NCBI RefSeq assembly: GCF_000969605.1
Contig: NZ_JZUE01000029.1
Location: 1-62,512, forward strand
Reading direction: 5' to 3'
Length of the DNA: 62,512 nt
Source: Aquincola tertiaricarbonis
GTDB lineage: Bacteria > Pseudomonadota > Gammaproteobacteria > Burkholderiales > Burkholderiaceae_C
Below the pieces are notes generated by a model. The model had not been told where the DNA came from and ran no database searches. It was given only the letters and a program-made list of their open reading frames with translations. Positions 46,113 to 53,880 of the stretch are shown here, in pieces. The number at the start of each line of letters is the position of its first letter. Position 1 is the stretch's first letter. The translations under genes were made by a program, and so were the position numbers.

Positions 46113-46513
46113 GTCTTGTTCTCCTTCAAGGCCCGCAGCGGGTGCCGCAGGGCTGGCGAAAGTATCTGGAGCGCCCGCCGCAGGCCCCAGCGGACTGCGC
46201 CCTGATGCACCGTAGTTCACGTCCTACCGGCCGGCGCGGGCAAGGCGATGTCCGACATGGGCTCGGGCAGGAAGCCGATGGCAGCGAGAGCCTGGCAGGC
46301 GCCCAATGTGCTCCATACGTCCCGCCTCGCCAGCCTGGTTCCTACGGTCGTGCGCTCCTGTAGGAATCGTCTGACGCTTCGCCTTGCGGGTGGCTGTTAG
46401 AGTTTTGCGAGCGCGCCGGGACTTTGATCGTGTCTTTGAATATTGGTAGCCATCACCCACCGGCGAAGAACAAGCCAGCCACGCCGCCGCAGGCCGTCGC
46501 TGGCGGTGCCCAG
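46113..46513. other. Divergent regulatory region, 400 bases without a sure gene
   Basis: It holds promoters for the Cys-rich gene (minus) and the receiver gene (plus). Visible items: GTCCTACC at 46221-46228, the inverted repeat TTCCTAC (46339-46345) / GTAGGAA (46360-46366), and a TAGAGT box at 46399-46404. The frame of the receiver gene is open from TTG 46424, so 46424-46513 may be coding. No RNA gene is recognised. Confidence 0.5.
46339..46404 (+). promoter_or_regulatory. Promoter region of the lone receiver gene: TTCCTAC dyad and TAGAGT box
   Basis: TTCCTAC (46339-46345) and GTAGGAA (46360-46366) form an inverted repeat with a 14-base gap; a -10-like TAGAGT is at 46399-46404. The motif GTCCTACA and a TAGAGT box also occur upstream of the DUF1328 gene at 51146, and GTCCTACA before 49184, hinting at shared control. 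Confidence 0.45.
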
Positions 46514-46939
46514 ATGCCGCAGCATTCGATGGTGAATCTGAAGACCTACATCGTCGAAGACAGTCCGGTCATTCGCGAAAACCTGATCGCCACGCTCGAG
46601 GAGATGGTGCCGCTGGAAGTGGTAGGCACCGCCGAGGACGAATCGAGCGCCGTCTACTGGCTCAGCCACCACGCGCAGCAATGCGACCTGGTCATCATCG
46701 ACATCTTCCTCAAGGGCGGCTCCGGCCTGGGCGTGTTGCGTTCCACCGTGAATGCACGCGGGCGCTGCAAGCTGGTCGTGTTCAGCAACTACGCCACGCC
46801 GGACATGCGGCGCAAGTGCCTGGAACTGGGCGCGGACAAGGTGTTCGACAAGTCGAACGAGATCGATGCGTTGATCAACTATTGCGAGCGCCTGGCTGCC
46901 GGCGGCAGCGGCGACACGCACCACGGCGACCTCATCTGA
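46514..46939 (+). CDS. Single-domain response regulator
   Basis: About 141 residues from ATG 46514. Only a receiver domain is present: acidic pocket (VED, residues 14-16), phospho-acceptor Asp63 (DLVIIDIFLKGGSG) and Lys113 (VFDKSNE). No DNA-binding part. It would act by protein contact or as a phosphate sink for the kinase 700 bases away. The start is uncertain: TTG 46424, ATG 46514 and ATG 46529 are all in frame and none has a strong Shine-Dalgarno. Convergent with the NarL-type gene. Confidence 0.85.
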   Translation: MPQHSMVNLKTYIVEDSPVIRENLIATLEEMVPLEVVGTAEDESSAVYWLSHHAQQCDLVIIDIFLKGGSGLGVLRSTVNARGRCKLVVFSNYATPDMRRKCLELGADKVFDKSNEIDALINYCERLAAGGSGDTHHGDLI

Positions 46940-46947
46940 GGCCGCTC

Positions 46948-46970
46948 GCGGCGGGCCTTGCACCCGCCGC
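46948..46970. terminator. Hairpin between convergent regulator genes
   Basis: GCGGCGGG, loop CCTTGCA, CCCGCCGC: eight perfect pairs in the 47-base gap between the two stop codons. No T-run on either side, so it is only a possible bidirectional terminator. Confidence 0.35.
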
Positions 46971-46986
46971 CCTGCCACGCCGCAGG

Positions 46987-47619
46987 CTACTGGATGAGCC
47001 CGTTCTTCAGGGCGTAGTACGTCAGGTCGCTGTTGGAGGAGAGGTTCATCTTCTCCATCACGCGCGAACGGTAGGTGCTCACCGTCTTCACGCTCAGCGA
47101 CATGCTGTCGGCCATGTGGCCGATGGTCTCTCCCTTGGCCAGCCGCAGGAACACCTGGAACTCCCGCTCGGACAGCGTCTCGTGCGGCGCCTTGTCGCCC
47201 GCGCCCGAGAGGCCGTCGGCCAGCAGCTGCGCCACGCCCGAGGTGATGTACTTGCGGCCACGGTACACGGTGCGGATGGCGGTGACGATCTCTTCCGGAT
47301 CGCATTCCTTGTTGAGGTAGCCGCTGGCACCCTGCTTGAGCAGCGTGGTGGCGTAGTGCTCCTCCGGAAAGCCGCTCAGGATGAGCACCGGCAGGTCGGG
47401 CGCACGGGCCTTGATGGCCGCAAGCGCATCGACGCCGCTCTGGTCAGGCATGGACAAGTCCATGACCAGCACATCCACTTCCCCTTTGCGCACCAGGTCC
47501 AGCGCTTCCCGGCCGTTGGAGGCTTCGCCCGTCACGCGAAGGTCCACCTGCTCGGAGAAAAACTGCTTGAGACCGGAGCGCACAATGGCATGGTCATCCA
47601 CGATGGCGATTCTGATCAT
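46987..47619 (-). CDS. NarL/FixJ-type response regulator
   Basis: 210 residues. Receiver domain with acidic pair DD (8-9), phospho-acceptor Asp54 (VMDLSMPDQSG) and Lys104, then a LuxR-type helix-turn-helix (LSEREFQVFLRLAKGETIGHMADSMSLSVKTVSTYRSRVMEKM). It is divergent from the histidine kinase with 47 bases between starts, so the two are a likely pair. Its targets may include the nearby GTCCTACA-bearing stress genes; that is inference. Confidence 0.92.
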   Translation of the reverse strand: MIRIAIVDDHAIVRSGLKQFFSEQVDLRVTGEASNGREALDLVRKGEVDVLVMDLSMPDQSGVDALAAIKARAPDLPVLILSGFPEEHYATTLLKQGASGYLNKECDPEEIVTAIRTVYRGRKYITSGVAQLLADGLSGAGDKAPHETLSEREFQVFLRLAKGETIGHMADSMSLSVKTVSTYRSRVMEKMNLSSNSDLTYYALKNGLIQ

Positions 47620-47666
47620 GCTCGATACAACCCCAACGAACGTCTGATATACGAAGGCAAGTGTAG

Positions 47667-49040
47667 ATGCAAGCCGCGGCCCTGAACATCCTGGCGCGGG
47701 TCAAGCGCAGTCCCTTCCTCTTTCCGTTGGCGTTGGTCGCCGGCATGGCGATGGTGCTGATCACCGAGACGGCCTATGTTCAGGCCACCGGCACGCTGGA
47801 TGACCTGGGCCGCACCGCCCGTGCGCGCGAGCACCTGCAGACGCTGCTGCGACGTACCGTGGATGCCGAGAGCGGCCAGCGCGGCTTCCTGCTGACCGGG
47901 CGCGAGCAGTACCTGGACCCCTACCGTGCGGCACTGAATGAAATCCATGCGTCGCAGCGCTTCCTGAGCGACTATTACGGCGCGATGCCGGACCACGCCG
48001 GTCTGATGACCCGCATGAACAAGGCCCTGGATGCCAAGCTGTCGGAACTGGCCACGGTGATGACGCTCTACCGCGAAGGGAGACACGATGCCTGGCGCAA
48101 CCTGCTGCTGCTGGACATCGGACGAGAAAAGATGGCCGAGATCAGAAACCTGTCGGAAGACCTGTTGAGCGTGGAGTCGCGTCGCGTGGAAAGCGGACGT
48201 CGCGGCATCTACGACACCTTGCTGCTGCACCGCATCGGCGTGGGTGCGATGAGCGCCGTGAGCCTGCTGGCGCTGTTCATGTACCTGCGACAGACGCGCG
48301 CGCTGGAAGCCGAGCAGGAGGAGCGCCAGCAGGCCATGGCCCGCCAGCGCGACGAGCTGGAGCGCGAGGTGGTGGAGCGCACCCGGCAGCTCACCGAGCT
48401 GGCGCAGCACCTGCAGACCGCACGCGAGGACGAGCGCAGCCGCCTGGCGCGCGAGCTGCACGACGAGCTGGGCGCACTGCTCACCGCGGCCAAGCTGGAC
48501 GCCGCGCGCATCAAGTCGCGCCTGGGTGGCAACTCGCCCGAGGCCTCCGAGCGGCTGGCCCACCTGAGCGAGACGCTCAACAGCGGCATCGCGCTCAAGC
48601 GCCGCATCATCGAGGACCTGCGGCCTTCCACACTGAGCAACTTCGGCCTGGTGCCCGCGCTGGAGATCCTGGCGCGCGAGTTCGGCGAGCGCAGCCAGAT
48701 CGAGGTGTTCAACCGCATGTCGCCGGTGTCGCTCAAGCCGGCCGACGAGCTCACCGCCTACCGGCTGGTGCAGGAGGCCTTCACCAACATCGCCAAGCAT
48801 GCGCAGGCCAGCCGCGTGGAGCTGACGCTGGAGGAGCATGAAGGCATGGTGCAGGTGGCGGTGCGCGACAACGGCGTGGGCTTCGACACCGGTGGCAAGA
48901 CCCGCTCGGCCCATGGCCTGCTGGGCATGCGCTACCGGGTGGAGGCCGCGGGCGGCGAGCTGAGCATCGTCTCCACGCCCGGGCTGGGCACGCAGGTGCT
49001 GGCCCTGCTGCCGATGAAGCCGGCGGGCGCGACCGCCTGA
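47667..49040 (+). CDS. Sensor histidine kinase with CHASE3 domain
   Basis: 457 residues. Two membrane helices (about 16-36 and 191-207) flank a periplasmic CHASE3 domain ([25 protein letters not shown]). Then a coiled coil, a HisKA_3 dimerisation domain with phospho-accepting His265 (ARELHDELG), and a HATPase domain ([32 protein letters not shown]). HisKA_3 kinases pair with NarL-type regulators, as encoded divergently next door. CHASE3 ligands are unknown. Confidence 0.92.
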   Translation: MQAAALNILARVKRSPFLFPLALVAGMAMVLITETAYVQATGTLDDLGRTARAREHLQTLLRRTVDAESGQRGFLLTGREQYLDPYRAALNEIHASQRFLSDYYGAMPDHAGLMTRMNKALDAKLSELATVMTLYREGRHDAWRNLLLLDIGREKMAEIRNLSEDLLSVESRRVESGRRGIYDTLLLHRIGVGAMSAVSLLALFMYLRQTRALEAEQEERQQAMARQRDELEREVVERTRQLTELAQHLQTAREDERSRLARELHDELGALLTAAKLDAARIKSRLGGNSPEASERLAHLSETLNSGIALKRRIIEDLRPSTLSNFGLVPALEILAREFGERSQIEVFNRMSPVSLKPADELTAYRLVQEAFTNIAKHAQASRVELTLEEHEGMVQVAVRDNGVGFDTGGKTRSAHGLLGMRYRVEAAGGELSIVSTPGLGTQVLALLPMKPAGATA

Positions 49041-49062
49041 GACTTCGCCGCCTGTGGGCCTT

Positions 49063-49070
49063 GTCCTACA
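49063..49070 (+). promoter_or_regulatory. GTCCTACA element before the first DUF1328 gene
   Basis: The octamer GTCCTACA lies 114 bases before the ATG at 49184, just past the kinase stop. The same octamer is 81 bases before the second DUF1328 gene (51058-51065). TACGCT at 49138-49143 could be the -10. Confidence 0.4.
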
Positions 49071-49183
49071 GCGCGCGAACAGGTCCACCGACAGCGCAGC
49101 GGCCCGCCCTCTCATGGGCGGCGCCGGGCCCTCGCCTTACGCTGTATCCATCCCAGCCCCCACCAAGAGAACAGGAGAGCCCC

Positions 49184-49348
49184 ATGCTGCATTACGCCGT
49201 CGTCTTCTTCGTCATCGCGCTGGTGGCAGCGCTCTTTGGCTTCGGTGGCATCGCTGCCGGCGCCGCAGGCATCGCCAAGATCCTGTTCTTCGTGTTCGTG
49301 ATCCTGGCCGTTGCCAGCTTCATCATGGGTGCGATCCGCAAGGGTTGA
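49184..49348 (+). CDS. DUF1328 (UPF0391) small membrane protein
   Basis: 54 residues, two membrane helices with the family pattern [23 protein letters not shown]. Such proteins are induced by general and envelope stress in many Gram-negatives; molecular role unknown. The ATG at 49184 has ACAGGAGA. A paralogue with the same [14 protein letters not shown] core is at 51146. Confidence 0.9.
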   Translation: MLHYAVVFFVIALVAALFGFGGIAAGAAGIAKILFFVFVILAVASFIMGAIRKG

Positions 49349-49441
49349 CGCACCGTTGTCAGCCGTTAACCTAGCAGGCCACCGCATGCAGTCTCGACGG
49401 TTGATTTTTCTTCCCCTCTGAACCGAAAGAAAGGATCCACC

Positions 49442-49828
49442 ATGGTTTCCACCACGTCTGCAGCCCCGGCCAAGAGCGCGAACGACGTTGCCGACCAGGC
49501 CGCCCGGTCTGCCGACAGCGCGATCCGTTCCACCCAGCGCCTGGCCAACGAGTCGCTGGACCAGCTCTCCGACAAGATCCACGAGCTGCGCGACACCGCG
49601 GTGCCGGCGATCAACCGCCTGGCCAGCGAAGCCGAGACGCTGGCGCGCCGCGGCCTGGACACGATGCGTGAGCGCAGCGCCCAGATCCGCGACCGCGCGG
49701 TGCGCGTGTCGGACAACACCGTCGGCTACATCAAGGACGAGCCGGTCAAGTCCATGCTGATCGCCGCCGCCACCGGTGCGGCGCTGATGGCGCTGGTGTC
49801 GCTGCTGAGCCGTTCGCGCGACGACTGA
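49442..49828 (+). CDS. DUF883/ElaB-like inner membrane-anchored protein
   Basis: 128 residues. A long amphipathic helical region (SANDVADQAARSADSAIRST..., SDKIHELRDTAVPAINRL) is followed by a C-terminal membrane helix (SMLIAAATGAALMALVSLLS) and a basic tail, the layout of ElaB/YqjD proteins that bind ribosomes at the membrane in stationary phase. The match is by layout; sequence identity is not strong. AAAGGA precedes the ATG. The next gene is YqjE-like, as in yqjDE of E. coli. Confidence 0.82.
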   Translation: MVSTTSAAPAKSANDVADQAARSADSAIRSTQRLANESLDQLSDKIHELRDTAVPAINRLASEAETLARRGLDTMRERSAQIRDRAVRVSDNTVGYIKDEPVKSMLIAAATGAALMALVSLLSRSRDD

Positions 49829-49837
49829 TCCACCCGG

Positions 49838-49874
49838 GCGCCCGGGCCCTGCAGTGCGCTGCAGGTCCGGGCGC
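49838..49874 (+). terminator. Strong hairpin between the DUF883-like and YqjE-like genes
   Basis: GCGCCCGG (49838-49845) pairs with CCGGGCGC (49867-49874), then a G-U pair and CCTGCAG/CTGCAGG around loop TGCG. No T-run follows. It lies about 10 bases past the stop and may be a Rho-assisted terminator, an mRNA-stability element or a processing site. Confidence 0.4.
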
Positions 49875-49954
49875 TGTCACGAGTGCACCCCGATGAAGCG
49901 GTACGGGGCTGCAAGCCGGCAAGCCCCTTCCCTTCCCCCTTTTTCCAGCCGCCC

Positions 49955-50338
49955 ATGTTCCACGCGATATTCCGCCTCATCACCTCGCAGCCGGAGTTGC
50001 TGGCCGAGCATGCCGAAGGCTATGCCGACCTCATCGCGCAGCAGATGCAGGCCGCCAGTGCCCGCTGGAAGCGCAGCCTGGTGCTGGGCACCGTGGGCGC
50101 CGTCTCGGGCCTGGTGATGCTGATGCTGGCGGGCATGGCGCTGATGCTGTGGGCGGTGACCCCCGACGCCGCGATGCGCGCGCCGTGGCTGCTGGTCGTG
50201 GTGCCCGCGGTGCCGGCGGTGGTGGCCATCGGCTGCTGGTCTGCCTTGAGCAGCCAGGCCAAGGGCAGCGGTTTTGCCACGCTGCGCGAGCAGCTGGCCG
50301 CCGATGCCGCGATGCTGCGTGAAGTGAGCGCGTCATGA
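49955..50338 (+). CDS. YqjE-like/DUF1469 membrane protein
   Basis: 127 residues. It starts with a soluble helix (MFHAIFRLITSQPELLAEHAEGYADLI), then two membrane helices (LGTVGAVSGLVMLMLAGMALMLW and PWLLVVVPAVPAVVAIGCW) and a helical tail. The plan fits the phage-holin-like DUF1469 group that accompanies YqjD. The ATG at 49955 starts the first helix; the upstream frame to 49883 looks non-coding. It overlaps the next gene by ATGA. Confidence 0.82.
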   Translation: MFHAIFRLITSQPELLAEHAEGYADLIAQQMQAASARWKRSLVLGTVGAVSGLVMLMLAGMALMLWAVTPDAAMRAPWLLVVVPAVPAVVAIGCWSALSSQAKGSGFATLREQLAADAAMLREVSAS

Positions 50339-50907
50339 GCGGCCTGGCCCCCGATCCTTTCGACCAGCAGGCCGCGGGCCAGGAGCCGCCGCTGCCGCCC
50401 GCGGGTGAACCGCTGCCGGTGCTGTCGCCGGCCGAACGGCTGGCCATCTCGCGAGCCCGCATGCGTGGCTTCCTGATGGAGCGCACCGCGGCCGGCCGCC
50501 GCCGTCGCGCCACGGTGGGCGATGCGTCGGCGCTGCCGGGCATCGACCTGCTCATGGCCAAGCTGCAGGAGCATCCCATGGCCGCGGCCGTGGTGGATGC
50601 GGTGACCAACTGGTGGAAGAGCCATCCGGTGCATGCCTTCGGCGTGATCCTCGGCTCGGCCGCGCGGGATGCGGCCGGCCCGCTGGTACGGCGCCATCCG
50701 GTCGCGGCCGTGGCCGCGGCGGTGGTGGGCGGCGCGCTGCTGCTGCGCATGCGGCCGTGGCGGTTGGTGCTGAAGTCGGCCCTCTTCGCCGGGCTGGCTT
50801 CGCAAGTGGCCTCGCGGCTGGTCTCGGCGGTGCCGCTGGACACGGTGATGGCCGCCCTGATGAAGTTCACCGGCGGCAAGCCCGCCAACGGCGGTCCGCC
50901 GCCCTGA
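50335..50907 (+). CDS. Membrane-associated protein of unknown function, yqj-type cluster
   Basis: 190 residues. Pro-rich acidic N-terminus, a basic helical section (RARMRGFLMERTAAGRRRRA), then hydrophobic stretches (HPVAAVAAAVVGGALLLRM, SALFAGLASQVASRLVSAV). It is translationally coupled to the YqjE-like gene. It has no recognisable domain. Its 3' UTR carries the hairpin and terminator proposed as a small RNA (50908-51013). Confidence 0.72.
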   Translation: MSGLAPDPFDQQAAGQEPPLPPAGEPLPVLSPAERLAISRARMRGFLMERTAAGRRRRATVGDASALPGIDLLMAKLQEHPMAAAVVDAVTNWWKSHPVHAFGVILGSAARDAAGPLVRRHPVAAVAAAVVGGALLLRMRPWRLVLKSALFAGLASQVASRLVSAVPLDTVMAALMKFTGGKPANGGPPP

Positions 50908-51013
50908 CAGGACCCCAACGTCCATCGCTCGAAGTGCATCTCTCCCTCCTCCCTCAGCACTTCGGAACCCCAGCGATGGACTTTTCCAGGCGCGCTTCGG
51001 CGCGCTTTTTTTT
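50908..51013 (+). ncRNA. Candidate 3'-UTR small RNA with anti-Shine-Dalgarno loop
   Basis: The outer stem GTCCATCGCT (50920-50929) pairs with AGCGATGGAC (50972-50981); the inner stem CGAAGTGC (50930-50937) pairs with GCACTTCG (50957-50964), with a 7-base bulge GAACCCC. The 19-base loop (50938-50956) contains CCTCCTCCC (50945-50953), an exact anti-Shine-Dalgarno. A spacer and a terminator (GCGCGC-TTCG-GCGCGC plus eight T) follow. It lies straight after a stop codon, so it is probably processed from the mRNA or made from an internal promoter. In alphaproteobacteria, cuckoo/CcsR RNAs carry the same loop motif; homology is not claimed. Confidence 0.62.
50990..51013 (+). terminator. Strong intrinsic terminator
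   Basis: GCGCGC (50990-50995), loop TTCG, GCGCGC (51000-51005), then eight T (51006-51013). This is the best terminator in the window. It ends the yqj-type operon and the proposed small RNA. Confidence 0.92.
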
Positions 51014-51057
51014 GGCCTGCAGCCAGGCGTTTCAAACGTAACACCACACGCGGCCCC

Positions 51058-51115
51058 GTCCTACAGCGGGAGGGCCCGCCTTCCGATTCGTTGCGCAAGG
51101 CCTGAAACCTAGAGT
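51058..51115 (+). promoter_or_regulatory. Promoter region of the second DUF1328 gene: GTCCTACA and TAGAGT
   Basis: GTCCTACA (51058-51065) is followed 44 bases later by a -10-like TAGAGT (51110-51115), 30 bases before the ATG at 51146. The octamer repeats the element before 49184. The Shine-Dalgarno AGGAGGGA (51132-51139) is complementary to TCCCTCCT in the small-RNA loop 180 bases upstream. Confidence 0.5.
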
Positions 51116-51145
51116 CACCTCATCGCACAGCAGGAGGGACACACG

Positions 51146-51328
51146 ATGTTGAAGTGGGCACTGATCTTCGCGGTCATCTCGTTGGTGGCCGGCGTGCTCG
51201 GCTTCAGCGGCGTGGCGGCCGGCGCCGCGGGCATCGCCAAGGTGCTGTTCGTGGTGTTCCTGGTGATGTTCATCGTGGTCGTGGCCCTGGCACTGCTGGG
51301 CATCGGCGCGGTGAAGAAGAAGCTCTAA
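51146..51328 (+). CDS. DUF1328 (UPF0391) small membrane protein, second copy
   Basis: 60 residues, two membrane helices: [20 protein letters not shown] and [20 protein letters not shown]. It shares the AAGAAGIAK core with the copy at 49184. It begins the run DUF1328-ferritin-BON-CsbD, a general-stress group. A strong Shine-Dalgarno AGGAGGGA stands before the ATG. Function unknown. Confidence 0.9.
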   Translation: MLKWALIFAVISLVAGVLGFSGVAAGAAGIAKVLFVVFLVMFIVVVALALLGIGAVKKKL

Positions 51329-51354
51329 CCGTCCGACCCAGAAGGCAAGACCCC

Positions 51355-51900
51355 ATGAACGACAACGAATCGAACGACGCGCCCCAGCTGAAGCTGGACG
51401 AGCAAGCCATCGAAGCCGCCAAGCGCAGCCTGGACGAAGGCGCGGTGACGCCCAGCTACGGCCCCTGGCGCGACCAGATCGTCAAGCTGCTGAACGACGC
51501 GCTGGCCACCGAGCTGGTGTGCGTGCTGCGCTACAAGCGCCATCACTTCACCGCCAAGGGCATGGCCTCGCCGGCCATCGCCGACGAGTTCATGGTGCAT
51601 GCGCAGGAAGAGACCGCGCACAGCGACAAGATTGCCGAGCGCATCGTGCAGCTCGGTGGTGAACCCGACTATTCGCCGGCCACGCTGCTGCAACGCAGCC
51701 ATGCCGACTACGACGAGAACCTGGACCTCAAGGCCATGGTCCGGGCCAATCTCGTCGCCGAGCGTGTCGCGGTCGAGACCTACCGCCAGATGATCGACCT
51801 CATCGGCGACAAGGACCCGACCACCCGCAGGCTGCTCGAAGACGTGCTCCGTGATGAGGAAGAGCACGCCGACGAGATGGCCGACCTGCTGGACCAGTGA
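51355..51900 (+). CDS. Ferritin-like (bacterioferritin-type) diiron protein
   Basis: 181 residues. A helical four-bundle with diiron ligands in ALATELVCVLRYKRHH, EFMVHAQEETAHSDKIAERI (E-x-x-H type), NLVAERVAVETYRQMI and DVLRDEEEHADEM. An acidic N-terminal extension precedes the bundle. It would store or oxidise iron and limit oxidative damage. The C-terminal EEEHADEM is typical of bacterioferritin/Dps-like family members. The ATG at 51355 follows GAAGGCAAGA. Confidence 0.88.
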   Translation: MNDNESNDAPQLKLDEQAIEAAKRSLDEGAVTPSYGPWRDQIVKLLNDALATELVCVLRYKRHHFTAKGMASPAIADEFMVHAQEETAHSDKIAERIVQLGGEPDYSPATLLQRSHADYDENLDLKAMVRANLVAERVAVETYRQMIDLIGDKDPTTRRLLEDVLRDEEEHADEMADLLDQ

Positions 51901-51958
51901 GTCCCGCAGACAGCAACAACCACCCAGACCCTGCACCCGAAAGAGAAGGAGAACCTCC

Positions 51959-52276
51959 ATGCTGAACGTCCGTACCATCCTCGCCGCCGTCGTGTCCGCC
52001 GTTGCCCTGACCGTGATGGGCGGCTGCGCCGTCGTGCGCGACCAGCAGACCGCGGGCGCCTATGTCGACGACGCCGCCATCACCGCCGCGGTGAAGGCCA
52101 AGTTCATCGAGAGCAAGCAGGTCGACGCCGGCGCCATCAACGTGGAGACGCTCAACGGCACCGTGCAGCTGGCCGGCTTCGCCAAGAGCTCGGGCGAGAA
52201 GGCCATGGCCGAATCGCTGGCCGGCGGCGTGAAGAACGTCAAGGGCGTGCGCAACTCCATCGTGGTCCGCCCGTAA
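51959..52276 (+). CDS. BON-domain lipoprotein
   Basis: 105 residues. Lipobox MGGC (Cys23), then one BON domain: DDAAITAAVKAKFIESKQVDAGAINVETLNGTVQLAGF, ending VKNVKGVRNSIVV. OsmY/DolP-like proteins of this kind bind phospholipid and guard outer-membrane integrity. The ATG at 51959 has GAGAAGGAG. It belongs to the stress operon, 58 bases after the ferritin-like gene. Confidence 0.9.
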   Translation: MLNVRTILAAVVSAVALTVMGGCAVVRDQQTAGAYVDDAAITAAVKAKFIESKQVDAGAINVETLNGTVQLAGFAKSSGEKAMAESLAGGVKNVKGVRNSIVVRP

Positions 52277-52305
52277 GGCAGCCGCGAGACCTGCAGGAGC
52301 CCGCC

Positions 52306-52539
52306 ATGAACTGGGACCGCATCGAAGGCAACTGGAAGCAGCTCAAGGGCAAGGTCAAGGAGCAGTGGGGCCAGCTGACCGATGACGACTTCGACGTCGT
52401 CAACGGCCGGCGCGAGCAGCTGGCCGGCAAGATCCAGGAACGCTACGGCGTCGCCCGGGACGAAGCCGAACGCCAGGTTGCGAGCTGGGAACGCAGCGCC
52501 ACCGACAACTGGTTTGCCAACGAGCGTGACCGCATCTGA
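52306..52539 (+). CDS. CsbD-family general stress protein
   Basis: 77 residues, the full family length. The start MNWDRIEGNWKQLKGKVKEQWGQLTDDD is the CsbD signature. The mid-part is NGRREQLAGKIQERYG, as in the YjbJ group. Small acidic hydrophilic stress proteins whose molecular role is unknown. It ends the operon and is followed by a long-stem terminator at 52591. Confidence 0.94.
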   Translation: MNWDRIEGNWKQLKGKVKEQWGQLTDDDFDVVNGRREQLAGKIQERYGVARDEAERQVASWERSATDNWFANERDRI

Positions 52540-52590
52540 CGGCGCACCTGCATGACTGATCCGGGCAGCCTTCGCATGGGCGGCCCGCAC

Positions 52591-52631
52591 GGGCCCGATG
52601 CTCCCCTGGTGGACATCGGGCCCTTGTTGTT
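52591..52631 (+). terminator. Intrinsic terminator after csbD
   Basis: GGGCCCGATG (52591-52600), a 13-base loop, CATCGGGCCC (52614-52623), then TTGTTGTT. Ten perfect pairs, 52 bases past the csbD stop, ending 12 bases before the AI-2E gene. Confidence 0.78.
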
Positions 52632-52643
52632 CGAAGCCACCCC

Positions 52644-53870
52644 ATGAAGTCCGCCGACCCTCCCTGGCCCGCCCTGGCCTCCGCCGACCCGCAGTCGGCG
52701 CCCCGCCCGCCGGCACCACGGCCGCGTTCCAGCACGGCGGCCATCGTGCTGGCCACGCTGGCGGTGGTGGCGGTGCTGTGGTGGGGCCAGCGCTTCATGA
52801 TCCCGGTCGTCACCGGGCTGCTGCTGGCCATGCTGCTGATGCCGGCCGTGGCGGCACTGGGGCGGCTGCTGCGCACGCAGGCCGCCGCCGCGGGCATCGC
52901 GCTGGTGGTGTGCCTGGCGGTGATCGGCGTGGCGGTGGGCGCCTTCGGCGGCCAGCTGGTGCGCATGGCCGAGCGGGTGCCGGAGATGATCTCGCTGGCC
53001 GCGCAGCGGGTGGCCGAGATGGAGCCGGCGCAGGACACCCTGTTCAGCCGCGCACGCCGTGCGCTGCGCGACCTGGACCGCGCGGCCAACCGGGTGATGG
53101 GCGCTTCGCCGCCCGCGCCGGATTCGGCGCCGCGGCCTGCCCGCACGCGGGTGGCGCCACCGGCCGCCGCGGGCGCGCCGGCGGATGCGGCCTCGGCGCC
53201 CGCGCTCAGCGACCGCGCCGCCGCCGCGCTGCAGGAAACCGCGGTCAGCGGCTCCGGCGTGGTGCTGGAGTTCGTGGCCGACCTGCTCATCATCTTCTTC
53301 ACCGCCTTCTTCGTGCTGGCCGGTGGCCGCCGCATGCGGCTGCGGGTGATCGACCTCTGGGGCGACCATCCCGGCACCCGGCGGCGGGTGGAGATCGCGA
53401 TGGTGGAGTGCGCCCAGCAGGTGCGCCGCTACATCGTGGTGCTGATGATCACCAACGTGCTCACCGGCGTGGCGGTGTGGATCGCCTTCCTGGCCGCCGG
53501 CCTGCCGGACGCCGGCAGCTGGGGCCTGACGGCCGGCGTGCTCCACATGGTGCCGTACATCGGCATGGCGCTGATGACGGCACTCGCCGGTGCCGAGGCC
53601 TTCCTGGCCCACGGCACCTGGACCGCGATGATCGGCATGGCCGCCTTCGTGGTGGCGCTGTCCACCGTCATCGGCATGCTGGTGACGGCCTGGCTGCAGG
53701 GCCGCGCGGCCAAGATGAACCCGGCGGCGGTGTTCATCGGCATCGTGTTCTGGGGCGCGCTGTGGGGCGTATGGGGCCTGTTCCTCGGCCCGGTGCTGAT
53801 CGCGCTGCTCAAGACCGTGGCCGCGCACACCCGCTGGGGCGTGCGGCTGGCCTACCTGCTCAAGGGATGA
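52644..53870 (+). CDS. AI-2E family (PerM-like) membrane protein
   Basis: 408 residues. About eight membrane helices with the family segments RFMIPVVTGLLLAMLLMPAV, VRRYIVVLMITNVLTGVAVWIAF, GLTAGVLHMVPYIG, and IVFWGALWGVWGLFLGPVL. A soluble, Pro/Ala-rich region of about 70 residues sits between helices 3 and 4. Members include TqsA-like exporters and Na/H-type antiporters; the substrate is not predictable. BrkB follows after ten bases, likely co-transcribed. Confidence 0.87.
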   Translation: MKSADPPWPALASADPQSAPRPPAPRPRSSTAAIVLATLAVVAVLWWGQRFMIPVVTGLLLAMLLMPAVAALGRLLRTQAAAAGIALVVCLAVIGVAVGAFGGQLVRMAERVPEMISLAAQRVAEMEPAQDTLFSRARRALRDLDRAANRVMGASPPAPDSAPRPARTRVAPPAAAGAPADAASAPALSDRAAAALQETAVSGSGVVLEFVADLLIIFFTAFFVLAGGRRMRLRVIDLWGDHPGTRRRVEIAMVECAQQVRRYIVVLMITNVLTGVAVWIAFLAAGLPDAGSWGLTAGVLHMVPYIGMALMTALAGAEAFLAHGTWTAMIGMAAFVVALSTVIGMLVTAWLQGRAAKMNPAAVFIGIVFWGALWGVWGLFLGPVLIALLKTVAAHTRWGVRLAYLLKG

Positions 53871-53880
53871 CACTGTCGGG

